Below, piece after piece: positions 33,906-49,600 of a stretch of DNA of 64,000 bases; the stretch's first letter is position 1; the number at the start of each line of letters is the position of its first letter. A program made the position numbers and the translations under genes. The notes beneath the pieces are model-generated. The model ran no database searches. It was not told the DNA's origin and saw only the letters and a list, made by a program, of their open reading frames with translations. Source of the DNA: Rotaria socialis (lineage: Eukaryota; Rotifera; Eurotatoria; Philodinida; Philodinidae); contig CAJNYU010003034.1 of assembly GCA_905331475.1 (NCBI GenBank), positions 150,010 to 214,009 on the forward strand, in the 5' to 3' direction.

Positions 33906-35766
33906 TTATGCTGTACTATGGTCATTTGTTGTTGGTAATAATCGAACCGAATTGAGATCAGAAAATGGTAGAACAATCTGCAATATACATGTGTTAATAA
34001 AAACGAAAAGAATAACAAGAAAATGATATCACTTACATTTGTCAAATCTTCTGTTGATAATTGTTCTTCTGATGGTGCATAGAATTTTGATGGTTGATCA
34101 AAAACTGTTTGAAATGGTTTATCAAGTTGAATAGTTAATTCACCCGTAGTTTGATCTACATTCATTACAGTTCCTTCTTTAAATGTTGACATTTTTGGAC
34201 AAAAATCTTCTCCTAACTCAAGTAACTTGAACGCAATGCGTGTTTGAATAGCTGGACATTGTTCAACTGGTGGATAAAGATCATAAATTTTGTCATTGTT
34301 TTCAATGGCTTCAGCCACAAGTGGTAATCGAGCTAATTTATTAAATGATGTTGGCAACGTCTAGCGAAAAAGAAAGAATTTCTTTTACATAGTACAATTT
34401 GTTAATTTTACTTGTGGAGTATTAGAAGATGATGCATGATATCCATTTGGTGATATCTGTTTTTCAAGTTCATTTTTATCAATACCAAATGCTTGATCAA
34501 CAAAATTTGCCATCGAAAAATAATCTAACGCTCGTTTTTTATGTTGTGAACGTTTTTTAGAAAATTGCTGTTTTATTTTTTTTGCTTGACGCTCTTCAGG
34601 AGTTTTATGTTGTTTCATTTCAAATAAGAGATCAACAGTTTTTTTTGAATTTTTTGCTTCATCTGATATTTTAGCTACATCTGTTGTTTTTGTTATTGTT
34701 GGAACGTAATGTATACGAACTGAACTATTACTATCATTGACTAGAGGTAATATTGTTATTGATGTTTTCTCTTCATCAGTAATTTGTATTTGTGATATCG
34801 GTTCTTCATCGCTGTCAGAATCGAATCGAACATGAAGCTTGTCTAGAACAATTCATGATAAAAAATTATAAGATTAAGTAATAGTTACCTTTTACACTGC
34901 CTTGCGAAGGTGGTGTTTGTGATTTCCATGCTGGCGTTTTAGACTTTAAATTTCGAATACGAACATTGGTTGATGAAAGTGATAAGGGTTGTTCTGAAGT
35001 AGTTTCTTCTTCAACAATATGTTCCTTTAATACAGGTGTTGTTGTCTCTGATATCAATGGTGTTGACTTTACTACTGATGGTGTTTGTTGAGATACTGCA
35101 GGTGTTGGTTGTATTATTGGTGATATTGACTGTACTTCCGATGGTGGCCTAGTTACAGATCGAATGATTGGTGGAATCATAACTTGATTTTCATTGGATT
35201 TAGTTTTTATTTTCTTTTTCGATGATTGTTCATCGATATTTTCAATCGACTTTGAAATTGTTGATTGTAATGGAACATAATTTTTCACGGATTCGATGCG
35301 TTGATGTTCATGACTATTTTCGGATAGAGTGGATTGTGGTGGTGGTGGCGGTGTTTGAATGGCAATAGAGCAAGATAAATTAAGATTAACTGAATCTTGA
35401 AATGATTTATGCTGTAACCTGAAGTTTTTTAATGGCATAAAGCTAGAAAACAACAAGCATGACTTACAACAGGAGGCAAAAATGATTTTCTTACGTAAGT
35501 TGATCATTATCACGTATAATTTGACTAGAAGTAAATGGTAATAATTGACAATCATTAAGATGAATAAGAAATATTTGTTCATCATCTTTTCCCTCTATGC
35601 ACAGAGATATTTGATTTTCTATATAATTTGATCGAATATCTTCGATTATATCACCGATTGTTAACAATTTTGATGGTTCAAAAGCATACCAAAAGTTATG
35701 AAATTCTTTTGTTGAATTATCATCAAACATATATTTTAGACGTATTTGAACCCGAACAGCACTCAT
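33906..35766 (-). CDS. COIL: Coilin (Cajal-body scaffold)
   Basis: Five exons: 35766-35495, 35442-34889, 34842-34412, 34360-34037 and 33977-33906. They give 550 residues, in phase throughout, against 576 in human coilin. Residues 1-91 match the coilin N-terminal self-association domain (VQIRLKYMFDD, FWYAFEPSKLLTIGDIIEDI, SLCIEGK, SSQIIRDNDQL). The middle is Ser/Thr/Pro- and Lys-rich and disordered, with acidic Ser patches (FDSDSDEE) and a basic nuclear-localisation-like run (KKIKQQFSKKRSQHKKR). Residues ~455-545 match the C-terminal Tudor-like domain (AFKLLELGEDFCPKMSTFKEGTV, GELTIQLD, PSKFYAP). Coilin organises Cajal bodies and supports snRNP and snoRNP maturation. The central RG box seen in vertebrates is not obvious. 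It is divergently arranged with the multi-PDZ gene, separated by 4.9 kb. Confidence 0.9.
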
Positions 35767-38700
35767 AGCTTTTTTTTATTAAAATTCTAGAAAATAAAAT
35801 CAACAATTTTCTTTTATTTAAAATTTCAACTGTAACTGCGTTTCCAAAAGGTCAACTTTTGATATATCATAAACAGTAAGATTGAATAAATCATTTTTTT
35901 AAACAAAAGAATAAAAAAAGATCGAGAAAGTTTATTCAGCAACAAAAATTTTCATTAATACTTGTTCAATCAAAATCATATTCTGTCTAGTCTATCGTTT
36001 TTTGTACTGTGTATTATCACGATTTCCTAATTTAAACAAAATAAAAAGTCAAATACATTTAAATTTTATTATACAAAGCATTATTAATTAATATAAAATA
36101 TTCATATTGAATATTGTATAATGAAAAAAAAAGCATGCAAATCCATAGTATCAATTTATTCATTAAATGGTTCAACTGTTTTCAGATTCCATTATCCATT
36201 TAAGTTGACGAAATTATTTAAATGAACAAGTACGCTGTAAATATTGCAAGGATCCGTGTTGATTATGAGTCCATCGATGTGATAAATGGTTGTATGATAT
36301 ATTGAGTAACTAAACAGAATCTATCTGTTTGACACAGTCTATATGAAATTTAATGAAACACATTAATCTCTGGCACTAATCCACCAAAGATGGTATGAAA
36401 TCAGCCACAGGATTAGTTTACATAGTTGATAACTACGCCAACCGTATGAATTAAGTTTCATTGATTCATTTCACTTTTAAGATGCTAAGTCATCAACTTA
36501 AAATGACGCGTTTGTCTCACATAAAATAAAAATTTATTATTAATTTGATTTCTTTTCGTTTTGGTAGCTACGCTATTGTTTTATATGTCTCAAAGTGGAA
36601 ACATTCGTATTATGAATTATTTTTTTGAAAGAAAAATCATGTCAAAAAATAATATATAAATAGATATTTGCATAGATAATTTATTTATTGTCAGATTTTA
36701 ATCAAGACTTTCATTTCCATGATCTATTTTGGAAACGTTACTCTTGACTTCTTTTTCAACAAAAGATCATTAGTTCTGATGCTAATTTAAATCTTATCTG
36801 TTCCTATTGTTAACGTCTCATTCACACGGATAGCCACAGTATAAGCTATTGACTGATATTTTCTATTAGTAAAATGTGATTTAATAGTAGTTTTTCAAAT
36901 TAAAGGCTGCGATATTTATAAGGTTATTGTGAGAAAAAAACTAATTCTAGAAAAACTAAATATTTTTTCATCTTACTAAGAACGAATGAAGGAAAATTAC
37001 TTGAACAGTCAGAAAAATTCTGCTTACATATTTGTAATCAAGAAATTTTAGAGAGCTACTCGTACTTTTATCTGCCAACTTAACAAAAGTAGAAAAAAAT
37101 TAATTTATATAAATAAATTAAAAAAAAACAATCTTTTAGTTTTTGGAAAAAAATCTGTTTGCTACCGGATAAATCAGAGCCAATGAAAGTTGAAACTTTA
37201 AGGAAATTTGTTGCTGATTTAGATCTCTGCCTTACCCATCAGAATCATATCCAGCCATTTCTTGTTTTTTTTTTATTCCGGACAAATAATCTCCATCAAT
37301 TGGTCTCAAAAGAATCCTAAAGACGAGATCAAATTAAGCTATTGAACAGTGAGCATTCTTTTATTCAATCTATATGATGTTACACCATGAAATTTACACG
37401 TTTAAGTATAAATTCTGTTTCATTAGGTTTTTTCAATAATCGAACTATTTTTGTCTTACAAATAAAAATACTCGAATGTTATACATTTTAGACATGTTGA
37501 TTTGCTAGATACATTAATTGAAAATCATTTTAAAATTTATATCTAGAAAATATTCAAAATTAAGTTGAATTATATCTTCATACGTAAAAATAATTGTTAA
37601 AAGTGAACTCGTTGAAATAGTAGTGAACTTTGTTTAATCTTAGAATTCTATGGGAAAAGAAAGGATTTGCTCATGAAATAAAAGCGTGCTTTTAACAAAC
37701 CATATGAAATGAAGGGAACTTTACATTTAGGTGTGACAATACATAATTCTACTAGTTTGGTTAAATATTCCATACGAACATAATAATTATAAACCCAGTG
37801 AATATCTAATAAAAATCAAATTATAAATACTTTTTATTTTTATTTTTCAAAGGATTTGTTCATCTGAATACTTTTTTCTCAAATCTTTATTTACAATTAA
37901 AAAAATAATATACGTCTACCTGCCATCTTGTTGTGTTCGCAATAACATAAGTGTTCATATATGTCTATCTGTAGATAATTTAATAATAATGTCAAAATAA
38001 CAGTCAACCAGCTCGTTCCAATTTCATCGGTAATAGTTAATAAATCTTTGGCGGCTGTTTTTTTTCTTCTTTTGTTGATTGTAAAAGTAGAAGTTTTCCA
38101 TGCAACCAGGAAAAGAATCGGTGAAACTAATAATAAAATAGCATACAACTAAGAATATCATAGCAATTGCAACGATAACAATTGATCTCTGTAGAACAAT
38201 GACAGGCAGATGAGGATCCAAACAAAACAAGGGGAGCAATAAGAAAATAAAGGCAAAAGAGAAGTGATTTTATTATTAATTATTTGTAATATTATATTTC
38301 ACCGTTAAAGATGCAATGAATTAGAAGGTTGAAATCAAACCATAGTTTCATGCAGAGATCTGGTTTTCAGTAAAACAAATTCTGATAGAAAATCACAATT
38401 GTAAAATGATTGAAATCAACATTAATTATTCTTTTTTAATTTTCGCGATAGATCTGATTCGATATTTTTGTGTATCAAATAAAGCAAACAAGGTGGAAAA
38501 GAGATTTGTGAATTTCAATGAAATTAATAAAATGAAATGTGACCGGAAATGAGTGAAGACTGTTAAAAATGAAAGAGAAGCACGGATAGTCACTCCAATT
38601 AGTTAAAAGTCTATTGATTTCTGATAGTTTTTCACTAATTTAGAGATGATCTCATTCATCCATTTATTTATTTCTCTTCTAATGTGACTTAGAAAACAAC

Positions 38701-40664
38701 GTCAACGAACTAAAATTACTTGACTAAGACATGAGCCGTGAAAAATAGCAAAAGAAAAGCTCAATTCGAGTTCTTAATCAAACACAGCTCGTGATAAAAA
38801 TAATAAAGTTAGTTTTATTGAGAAATAAGACATAGAATGTCTTTGTAATAAATGCAGCAATATGTCAAGTCATTACTTTCTCTTTCAAGACGATTTATTT
38901 CCAACTTTTTCCATCTAGACTGCAATGTAAATGTCATATTTTAATTAGATCACAATCAAACGATATTTTTCGGAACTGTTCATTAATATTTCTAATTCAA
39001 TTGCATAGTTTTCTGCTAATGGATACATAGAAATGAATAGAAATATACAACATATTGACATATCTAACCATACATAGTAATATAAAGCATCGTGTTTTAA
39101 TTTTTAGAAATTCTGTAAAGTATTCAACAAAAGTAAGATCTTTGTAAAAAAGAAGTGAAATTCTCTGTCCGATTTATATTTTTGAAAATACTTCACTTAT
39201 TTAATTGTACTCATAGACTTTTAATGGATATATGAAAAAATCAATTTTATGGATTAATTTTGTTCTTCGGAAAGCTTATCATAATTTATTTGATATCTTG
39301 CGGAGAGTTTAAAAGTTTATTATTTCTCCAGTCTTAGATACTGTTAAAAAGTAATTTTTAGTCTCTTTTAAATTGAAGCTACAGGTTTGTTAAGAAAATT
39401 CTTTATATAACTATTATAAATTAGATTATCCTCTTAACATAAATATATTAATATGTTAGAGATGACATATTCATCATCTTCAAAAACAATGGGCAACTAT
39501 TCAATGTGAAATTAAAAAAGATTCATCATAAAATTTTACTAGTAAAGAAAAATATATGACATATCATCATATACAGCATCACATTAACTTAAACTAATTA
39601 AAATTCATGGAACACATTCATGAGAAACAAAACTTAATATTATGACATATGTTGAACCTGTCAAAAATAAGATTTCATTAACTATAAATTCTATCTCAAG
39701 TTCAAATTATTACGTGAAATACATAGAAAAATAAAATTAAAATTAAAATCAATAATCATTCAATTGTAACCCATCTATAACAGCACACGAAATTGCTATA
39801 TTGATTCATTCATAAAATATAAATACTATTGAATAGAAGATTCTTCAAAACCATGAACTTTACCTATTCAATATACCAAATGATAATATTCTTCTAATGG
39901 CATTTATTTGAATGCCTATTCAAATATTTATCAAAAAATAAATGTGTCAGATAAATATACATGGCGATCAAATAGCCAATTAATAATTTTTGAAACAAAT
40001 GAATTTAAACAAATTTGACATTCTAGAATAAATGAAAATACACCCTTGTGTTAAATTATTTAAGTTTTGAAAATGAAGATGAGTAAAAATATAAAATTCC
40101 ATGATTTCATTATTTCGTTATATAACGATTTTTAATACAACATGGAATGTATAGTTTTGTTTTTTACGTTTTAGACGTCATCAATCTGTGTAAAAGGTCT
40201 AAGTGAATTATTTTTTTCTTAATTTTGGTTTTGGTATAATGCTCTCCAGCATCGTGTCAAAAAACTATTTAGTAATTAAACTGCAATATTCCCTTTCATG
40301 TTGCACACTACTACTACTACTACTATAATTAATAAATATTGGCTTTTTCAGACTGTAGCGCTTTTTAGTGATTAGTGATGTTTTATTCACCAATAAAATC
40401 CACTCCGATGATATGTATGTAAAACAGTAGAGAAAAAAGAAAAAGAGGGAAAAAAAAAGAAACGTAAACAAATCCAATCGATCGATCGTTTCTAGTCTTA
40501 CGGCATAATTCTTTTTCTTTTTTTTTCTGGAAAGCTTGCCTTCGTCGATTTTCCACCATCTACGTCTTCTCCATCTATTATAGACAAGGATAAAGACACA
40601 TCATAATATTTACCAATAAAAGGATTCGGGTCATGCATTCCGTTCATTATCTATTTTTATCATC
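35767..40664. other. 4.9-kb AT-rich gene-poor region between divergent genes
   Basis: Very AT-rich, with no confident gene. On the minus strand 37930-38230 has a coding-like stretch: a hydrophobic segment (IVIVAIAMIFLVVCYFII), a possible acceptor TTCTTAG, then LLLVSPILFLVAW...LLTITDEIGTSWLTVILTLLLNYLQIDIYEHL and a possible donor. It may be a decayed membrane-protein exon, but no family is recognised and no partner exons were found. The region would also hold the promoters of coilin (minus) and the multi-PDZ gene (plus); no specific site could be assigned. Confidence 0.4.
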
Positions 40665-43600
40665 ATGGCTCAACTATGTGGTAAATATATCTAAATTGCT
40701 ATGAACTTATCTGGGAATGTTTTATGTTTTATGTTTTTTTCTTCTTCTTCTTCTTGTTCAGAAGCCAGAACAATACTAAAACGATTGAGCGAACGTTTAT
40801 ATCAACAGAGTAATTGCGACAAGCAGCCTGATATTAATTCATTGCAACAAATCCTTGATAGTCCATTATTTAATACATTATATAATTTACAAGAATCTTT
40901 TCAAGAATTGAAATTTAAATTTGAACAAGGAAATCATTTAATAAAAAGTTGTTCATTTGATTTTGATACCGACGGTCATTTGAAATTAATCAGCGAGAAA
41001 ACAACGAATTCAAGTAAAACAACAAATTGATCATATGTTTGTTTTATTAATAATGGAATCAATTTTTAATTTAATTTTTTTAGATATCGACTATAACGAT
41101 CATTTATCGAATGAAGGTGTCATTCGAAAAGTTATTATAAATAAAAATACACCCAATGAATCATTAGGATTTAGTATAATCGCGTATAAACACCGTTTAT
41201 TTGGTATTAATGCAATTTTTATTCATGATATTCAACCGAACGGCCTTGCCGATGTGTAAGTTCTACGTTTTGTGTTATTTTTTTGAGTAGGAGTACCAAG
41301 TTTGTTTTTCATGCCTGCATTTACTCACCTATTTCTGTCTAGTTATTTCTTTTTTTTAAATTTCTCATGAGACTCTCATTAACAGAGAACCAAGATCTGT
41401 TTTGTCTCGATACATTATTTAAAGAAAAGAACAGACTGAAAATTGAATAGATAATTATTCTATCTAATTTATTAGATATTTTCGATGATACCATTATCTA
41501 CAAGACAATTAAATCTATCAATGAAATAGATATCTTCTTCGAAAGCTGTACTTTAATGAAGTTTTTTTTCGTGCTTTCTTATTTCATGACCTTCAGTGGC
41601 AATAAGTCGTGTTTTCCTTCTTTTTTTCTTTTTATGATAAGGGAGCGCAAAGAGAGACGATTTACAAATAATTTCTTTCGCGCTGTCGTGTCAATTTTTT
41701 GTTCTGATAGAAAGAATGCATGCTGAGTAAGAACCATCTTTTTTCCATTTGTACTTTTTTAGCGTGTATGCTATATGCTCTGCTACTTTTGACAGTTGTC
41801 GGCACGCACATAAAAGTCAAAAAGAGAAATATGCATTGACAACTTTGCCTGAAGAATATATCGAGGAAAAGTTTCGAGATTACAGATACGCTTTAATTTA
41901 GTGCCATCTATTAGGCAAAGAAGTCAAAGAAAAGGACACGACAAACAAAAAAATCGATATCGCTTATTCTTATTTTTTGGCCTATGGATGGAAATAAAAG
42001 AAAGAATCAATCGACTTGTCTGGGTCTCGAGAGATCATCAACTATTGTTATAGAGGATAAATCCGTTGAATATAAAAAGAAACAAAAAAAGAATGAGCGG
42101 AAGGAATAGATCATTATCATCATCATCATCATCACCATCATCATCTCTGTCATCATCATGAAAAGGAAATAGAAACAGGTTTTTGAATGAAAAGACTACA
42201 ATCATCTCACCTAGTTTTATGTTCTATTATCTAATAGAACATATGAGGAAAAAATTATTTTTGACAACAATGTAAGAATTACGAATATTATTATTATTAT
42301 TGCATTATTATTATATACAAAATATAATAAGTGAGGAGATACATATGATTTTTTTACCGAACACTAAAGTCACGCCATATGAAATATGTTATTGTAACTT
42401 TTATATATTGGTAATAATGCTAGGAAAGTAATGATAACAAGGATGAAGATTGCTGGTTTATGTGCACACGATGGATATTTTATCATGAAAATTAAATTAT
42501 CTTAGACGTTGAGGGACTACAAAGATAGAACAACATTCTTCATTCTTTTCTTCTTTTTCTTCTTTTTCTGCTTCTCTTCGTTCGGCTATTTCTCTTGGCA
42601 CTAAATTGAGAAATTTGTGAGCAAAATTCGGGATTGTCTCTGATGATGTGTGTATACTTATATGTAAATATAATCATGTGTATAGCTCTTTTCTTTTAAT
42701 TTTTCTTTTTCAGAAATGATCAACTACGTGTAGGCGATCAAATAGTTTGTGTCAACGATATTTATTTTGATTCACAAGATTCAACACTCGCCATTCGTGC
42801 TCATCAACTTCTTCTTGATTTAACACGTTTATCAATTGAACTTGTTGTTGTTGCCACAACTACTAATTATCCTCATGCGGCTGTTGGAACGTCGAACAAC
42901 GACGAACACAGCTGTGTTCCGACATTGTCGACGCCTTTTCACGTCGACATGGTGGTAAGATTATGATTAATAGTATAGATGAATAAATAGATACATGCAC
43001 AAGATACTTATCTATATTTAATATATGTGCATATATCTATATACATCCGTACATATATATATATATATATATACATCTTGATTTTGTTTAGCTAAATACA
43101 TTGTGGACACAAATTGAAGTTGTCGAATTAACGAACGACGGATCTGGACTAGGCTTTGGCATCACTGGCAATAAATCAACGGGTGTTGTTATCAAAGCAA
43201 TTGTACCTGGTTCAATTGTCGATAAAGTAATATTTAGTTGCATTTTCTTCTTTGCAGTTGCTTTTGTTTTAAATTGCTCAATCAAGAGAAAGCATAGGAA
43301 GGAGCCGAAAAACAACGCAGATAGAAAAACCTTTAGAAAAAAAATAGGAAGAAAGGAAGAAAATAAATTGGTCTAATGAAAGATAGCCAGTATGCATATA
43401 TACTTGTAAAAGAAAAAAAATAGAAGAACGAGAGGAGAAAATAGCACGGACGAGAGAAACAAGCATTCATTTGCTTTTATATACTACCAATCTGATGAGC
43501 AATACATCAAAGATTCCTAATATCCGCTTTTTGGTCTATTCCTATATAGGATGGTCGCATTCATACGGGTGATCACTTATTTCAAATAAATCATGTCTTT

Positions 43601-46600
43601 GTACGTGGTATGAGCTCTGAACAAGTAGCTGGTATACTTCGACAATCTTCTCAGCAAGTTCGTCTTGTTGTTGCACGAAGTGTACGTGAACCACCAGCCG
43701 CTTCAACAACTTCATTATCATCATCATTATCATCATCAACAACAACAACAACAAAAATAACAACCGCAGCTGACATTAAGATGAATTCTTCAGCATTAAT
43801 GACACAACGTCCATCATCCACATCCGACACTTTGATAGGAACAATAAATAATAATGCAAAATCAACTACGACACCTTTATCAATGATTAGTGATAATGAT
43901 GGAATAATAAATAGTTCGCAAAATCGGATTCTAATTCGTACTGAACGTTTACTTGAAAACAATCACAATTTTGAAAAAATTATTGAAAATCTTCGTGAGC
44001 AGGTTCATATCTATATTGTATTAATGATATAAAACAGGAAGAGAAAAAAGGACGAGAACGATTAATTATCTTGTAAAACGCGACTAGCCGTTTGCGTGTT
44101 GGTATAACGCCTCTCTCACTTTCCTCTAATTCCTATTTTTCTCCCTTATTTGGCATCCTTTTCTCTTTTTTTCATCTATCCTCCGGATCCTTTAGGCACT
44201 TTCTTTTCTTCACCCTGCATCATTCTCGTCAACTTCTCGACTCAAGGTTCTGTGCACATAGCATAGTTATGGCAGGTTGCTCTGATAGTCCCAATAGTTG
44301 GAAAAGAGAATATGTAAGAGAGAAAAAGAAACAACCATTCACACTAGTGAATGTGCGTGTCTATGCTGTCGATTCCATTGAAGAAGCAAGACGAGTGCGA
44401 GTCGATTGTCGATTGTTAATCTTCCGTTTCTTTTTTTTCGCCTTCTTTAGAATCGAGTGTAAGAAAGCGCTGATAACACTAATAATACAATGTTACGGCA
44501 ACGAGTTGCTCGATTTTCTTCTAGTTTTTATTTATTTGTGTATAACTATCATTATTCTATTGTTTCAATGTGTTTAGTGTCAATATGAAGATGGGACACA
44601 ACTTTTGGATGTAACATTAGAGAAAGGTGATGACGGTTTAGGGATTACTGTTGCTGGTTATGTTAGTCCTGATTCAACAAATAATGGTAAATTTTGTTTG
44701 TCTTTGCTTTTCGTTTTTATTTTTGAAAGAAAAGTGAAAGGAAATCTGATCGGAAGGAAAAAGTCTGTTTTTCCATAGAACATATTCGAATTGTTAAAAA
44801 AAAAGTACGATTCAATCAAAACTCTAAAGAAGGGAAATTGTCAGTACCAGCCTCGACCTATAGTAATTAAAAACAGAACGATGGATCAAGTCATGGTTTG
44901 CATCATTTCTCATTTCTTATGCTTCTCTAAAAAATTAATATGAGTGAAAAGACTAATTTCTTTGCGAGGAAGTTGAAGTCTTTTTGTCACAGATAGAAAA
45001 AAAGAGCTGAGAGAGAGAGAGAGAGAGAGAAAGTGTTTTTATTTCAATACATTTCTATGTGCATTTTTAGATGCCATAGCCGGTATATTCATTCGTGATA
45101 TAGCTGAAGGTAGCGTATGTTTCCGCGATGGTCGTTTAATGATTGGCGATCAAATTATTGAAGTCAATGATCAATCTCTTAATGGCTTTTCTAATATTCA
45201 AGCACTTTATTTATTACAAAATACAAGTTCATCTGTACGACTTAAAGCTCGACGCTATCTTGATGGTATTAAATTTGAAAAAATAAAAGAAATGATAGGT
45301 AGTGTTGATTGTTTTATGTTTCAAGAAAAAAGGTTGATTTAATTTTCTCATTTCTATTTTTATAAGCTCTTGAATCATCACATCAATTAGAAGAAAAAAT
45401 TGAATTTCAATCTCAAGTTGATATTTATGAACAAATACGTCAAAGATGGATTAAAGTTTTAGGAAACAATTATGATATATTAGTCACTGATGTTTATAAA
45501 CCTGATAATGGTGGTCTTGGAATAACACTTGAAGGTACAGTTGATATTGAAAATGGTGAAGAAGTTCGACCTCATCATTATATACGCGCATTATTGCGTG
45601 ATGGACCTATTGGTACAGAAGGAACATTAAAAGCTGGTGATGAACTTTTAGAAGTAAGAAAATTGAATTTCCAATATTCAAAAGTATGCCTGGCTTTTTT
45701 GTTTAAATTGATTTTTTCTTTAGGTTAATAATCAAATTCTATATGGAAAAAATCATATCAATGTCATTGAAATCCTTAAACGTGTTAAACATCAAATAAA
45801 ACTTGTTTGTGGTCGCCGAAAAATTTCTCAAACAAACGAAACTACTACAACGAATAATATTCACAATCATAGTCGTTCACGTTCAATCACATTCGGACAA
45901 ACGACTGAAATTGTTGTTAAAGCTAAAAGTATGGGAACATTAGATGCACAGAATTCATCATTCAATCATAACTCATCATCCACACGCATAACACAACAAT
46001 ATAAATCTCGTTCTCTCGAAGTGATTTCAAATTTAGCTTTATGGTCAACATCAATTATAAACGTTGAATTACATAAAAGTGATCATGGCCTTGGTTTTTC
46101 TGTACTTGATTATCAAGATCCATCAAATCCAAGTCATTCACCTGTTATTGTTATACGTGCATTAGTACCTGGTGGCGTTGCACAATTAGACGGAAGAATT
46201 GTTCCAGGCGATCGTTTAGTTGCTGTCAATGATATAACACTTGAAAATATGACTCTAGATGATGTTATTAAAATCCTAAAATCAACACCAATAGGTCCTG
46301 TTAAATTAAGTTTATCAAAGCCATTGCCATATCCCAAATTTAAAAACGATAACGATGAAGATAATACTACAACCGATAGTGATCAAGATGCAGTCACTAC
46401 TAATCAAATAAATCAACGTGCATCACGTATTAGTAAAAGTTCAACAATGACTGCCACTATTAATAATCATAAAGTAATTAGATTTATTTTATTTTCATCT
46501 ATTTTGTTTATGTAAACATATATAAAGGTCAATAGAATATCATTTGTTTACTTAATTTTCAAATATTATGTTCGATGTAAATGAATTATTTGTTTACTAA

Positions 46601-49600
46601 CAATAGATTTCCATTAGATGGTTTTTGGTTCTTATGATCAAAGAACAAGCAAGCTCATCAATTGAGAATAAATTTAAATTTTTAATAAACTACTACAATT
46701 ACTAAATAGGTCGCGCAGTGACGTGTTGATAATCGAATTTTTTTTTCGATTAGCGAGTATAGAAGGAGAAAAAAGAATCTTTTATTATATGTATTCTTTA
46801 TAGATCAAAGTTGGTTGACATTAATAGGATTTTCTTTCATATAGCTAATGAGAAATTTATTCAATTATTATTTTCCATTACGAGTATTCGAAGAAATACT
46901 CGTTTTTTATTTTGTTTGAGACAAAGAAGAATTATAGTAGAATAAGGAAACAAATGAGCTTCTTAGGCTTTTCGTTTTAAATCAAATAAGTTGATCACGA
47001 TATGATGAAGTTATTCTCTGTTTCTCTACTATGATTGAATATAGAATTATTTAGAAAAAAAAATATGTAAGGCATTTTGTATGAAAAAATAAAAATTTTG
47101 TAGAATTTTTCATCCTTCTTATGAAACATATGTGATTAATATTCAATTATTATTATACGAATGATTCTTTTTCTCTCTGTAATCATTCCTAAAACATCAA
47201 TTCAATACTAATGGAACGATGTTTTTATTCGATTAAAACATAAAATGATTAATAAAATAATCATCTATAGACTATAATCGATTACTAGTGTTCTTAAAAA
47301 AAAACAGAAAGCTGTATTAAATTATAGATCGTCCTACCATAAACACACAGGAAGTCATTTTCGTCTATGTTTATGCTAGTGCACGCTAATTTTAGTGTAT
47401 TATACATGCAGACTTTCTTTTGATGCTTTGTCAGTCCATTATTGTTTACACATACGCACTACTTAATATATGTTCTTCAAAGATATTATTCTGTAAATAC
47501 TTTCGAAGAGTAAGTTTTGTTTGCATATTAAATAAAAATGCGTTATTGAGTTGAGAATAGTAAAAGAGAGATATGTTCAAAATGATTTTTATTGTTCATA
47601 GTATAGAGATTATTTACATATTACAGGCCATGATATCTCTAGAGTACACTTACAACAAAGTTATAAGCTCTTTGTTGAACTATCTATTCTAATATTTTGA
47701 TTACACCCAGTATACACTTATGAATAATCAATAACCTTGGGGTGAACATCGTTTCCATGAAGATTTTCTTGTAATAACAAAGTATACATCTAACGGAACA
47801 TATGTTATGTTGATTCGAGAGATAGAAAATTTTCGACATAAACTCAGAGAATTTAGTTTGAGTAAAACATAACATTTATTAAATGTTAACAATACATAAA
47901 TAGAAGTAGATGTCAATTAACATAAGAGAAAACTTAAAAATCATTTTCAAGAATAATCACATAACTGCTTTATTTATCAAGTTCTAATTAATTTCAAGTC
48001 AGAAAAGCGTAGAAAATGCTATTATAATCTAATGAAATAATCCTATTAAGATTATCTAGTATTTCTTCTAGTCTATCCTCTTACAAAGAATAACTTCTAT
48101 AACTACTTCGTAAAAACAAAACATATTAATTTCATCATATTCAACTAACATTTATTTGTATGAATATCATTTATCTTCTTATTATTTTTTTCTTTAACAT
48201 AAAATAATAGTTTTTTTATAATGAAACTCGAAAATTTAAATAAAATTCATTTTCATCTTTTTAGCGTTCTGCTTCAACTCATCATACTTCACGTTCCTCA
48301 TCAATAAAACGACCAGCTGTACCAGCTGGTATTGCATTATCAGCTCCAGCTATTCTAAGTAAACACGAATATTTGGAATCATTAGTAGATAAGGAAAATA
48401 TGAAAAAAAATATTGTACCCCGAGCATCAAGTGCTAGTCGGACAACTTGTCCCGACAGAATATCTCCAAGAATTTCTCCATTTGAACCTGTGCAATCTCG
48501 AAAAGATCAAATTCGACAATTAAATAGAGAAGAATATCTCGACTTTTTACCACGAAAAGTATCCACATTAACAACACAAAAATTACCACCAGATATTACA
48601 ATAAATTTACCTGAATTTCAAGATTTTCAGTCAGATCATCTTGTGCTTATACCCCAAATAATTTCTCATCCATCTTATGATCGATTACGTGGTTTATCTG
48701 CTTTTACAGCAACGAAATTTAATCGACAATCGACAAATAATAATTCTAATAATAATAATAATAATAATAATAACATAATATCTCAAACATTAGTAAGAAT
48801 CACATCCACTGGTTCACCGCATACAAGTTATTCTTCAGTGAAACGATTATCCCGATTACGACAAACTCATGATACAAGTAATCAATGTGACCAAGAACAA
48901 ATCCATATTATGCGACCATCATCGTTGAGACAAATGACAAATAAATTTGACTCAATAGCATGTTTCCATGAAGTGAGTAGATTAGTGATTTTCTTTTCGG
49001 ACTCGTCTGTTTAAGCCAGCAGCATTCACTGCCCGAGGGGGGGAAATACGCGGACGAAAATTCACATATACCGAACAAATTGGATTATAATCGAGAATGA
49101 TGATGACGAAGAGGATGATGGTTACAATAGTCCTCGTATGGCTGAATGTAGTTTCAATGCTGATGACGACAAGAGTTAAGACTGGACTAGTCATTGGAGA
49201 TAGAAAGACATAGAGAAGAAAAAGAAGAGCAGTCAGTCTCTTGAGAACACATACTGGAAAAGAACAAAACAGAACGCTTTTGACATTTGAGCAGTAGCAA
49301 TGGAATACAGCAGCGTTGTCGACATAACGGATGCATCTTGATTAAAACGCGAGAAACGATCTCTTTTCTTCGAATGCATATACCCATTTCTTTTTCTTGC
49401 TCAGATTATCGTATACTATAATACACAGTTTCTGTTCTGTTCGATGTTTCCTGTAGCTTTTGGATTTCTTTTTTTTGGCATTGATTATATCTTGATTTTT
49501 ATCTTCTTTCGCTGATGCTTTCTATTTCTCTGAATACGTACATACATGTACATCACATTGTTCACAATCAGCATCTTCGATGGATTCATGACTTTTTAAC

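Noticed and set aside
43542-43962. Minus-strand frames opposite PDZ2 coding
   Set aside because: Antisense shadow of exon 6 with low-complexity Val/Asp runs.
44092-44577. 161-codon plus-strand frame
   Set aside because: Lies within intron 6 of the multi-PDZ gene and ends at the acceptor of the next exon.
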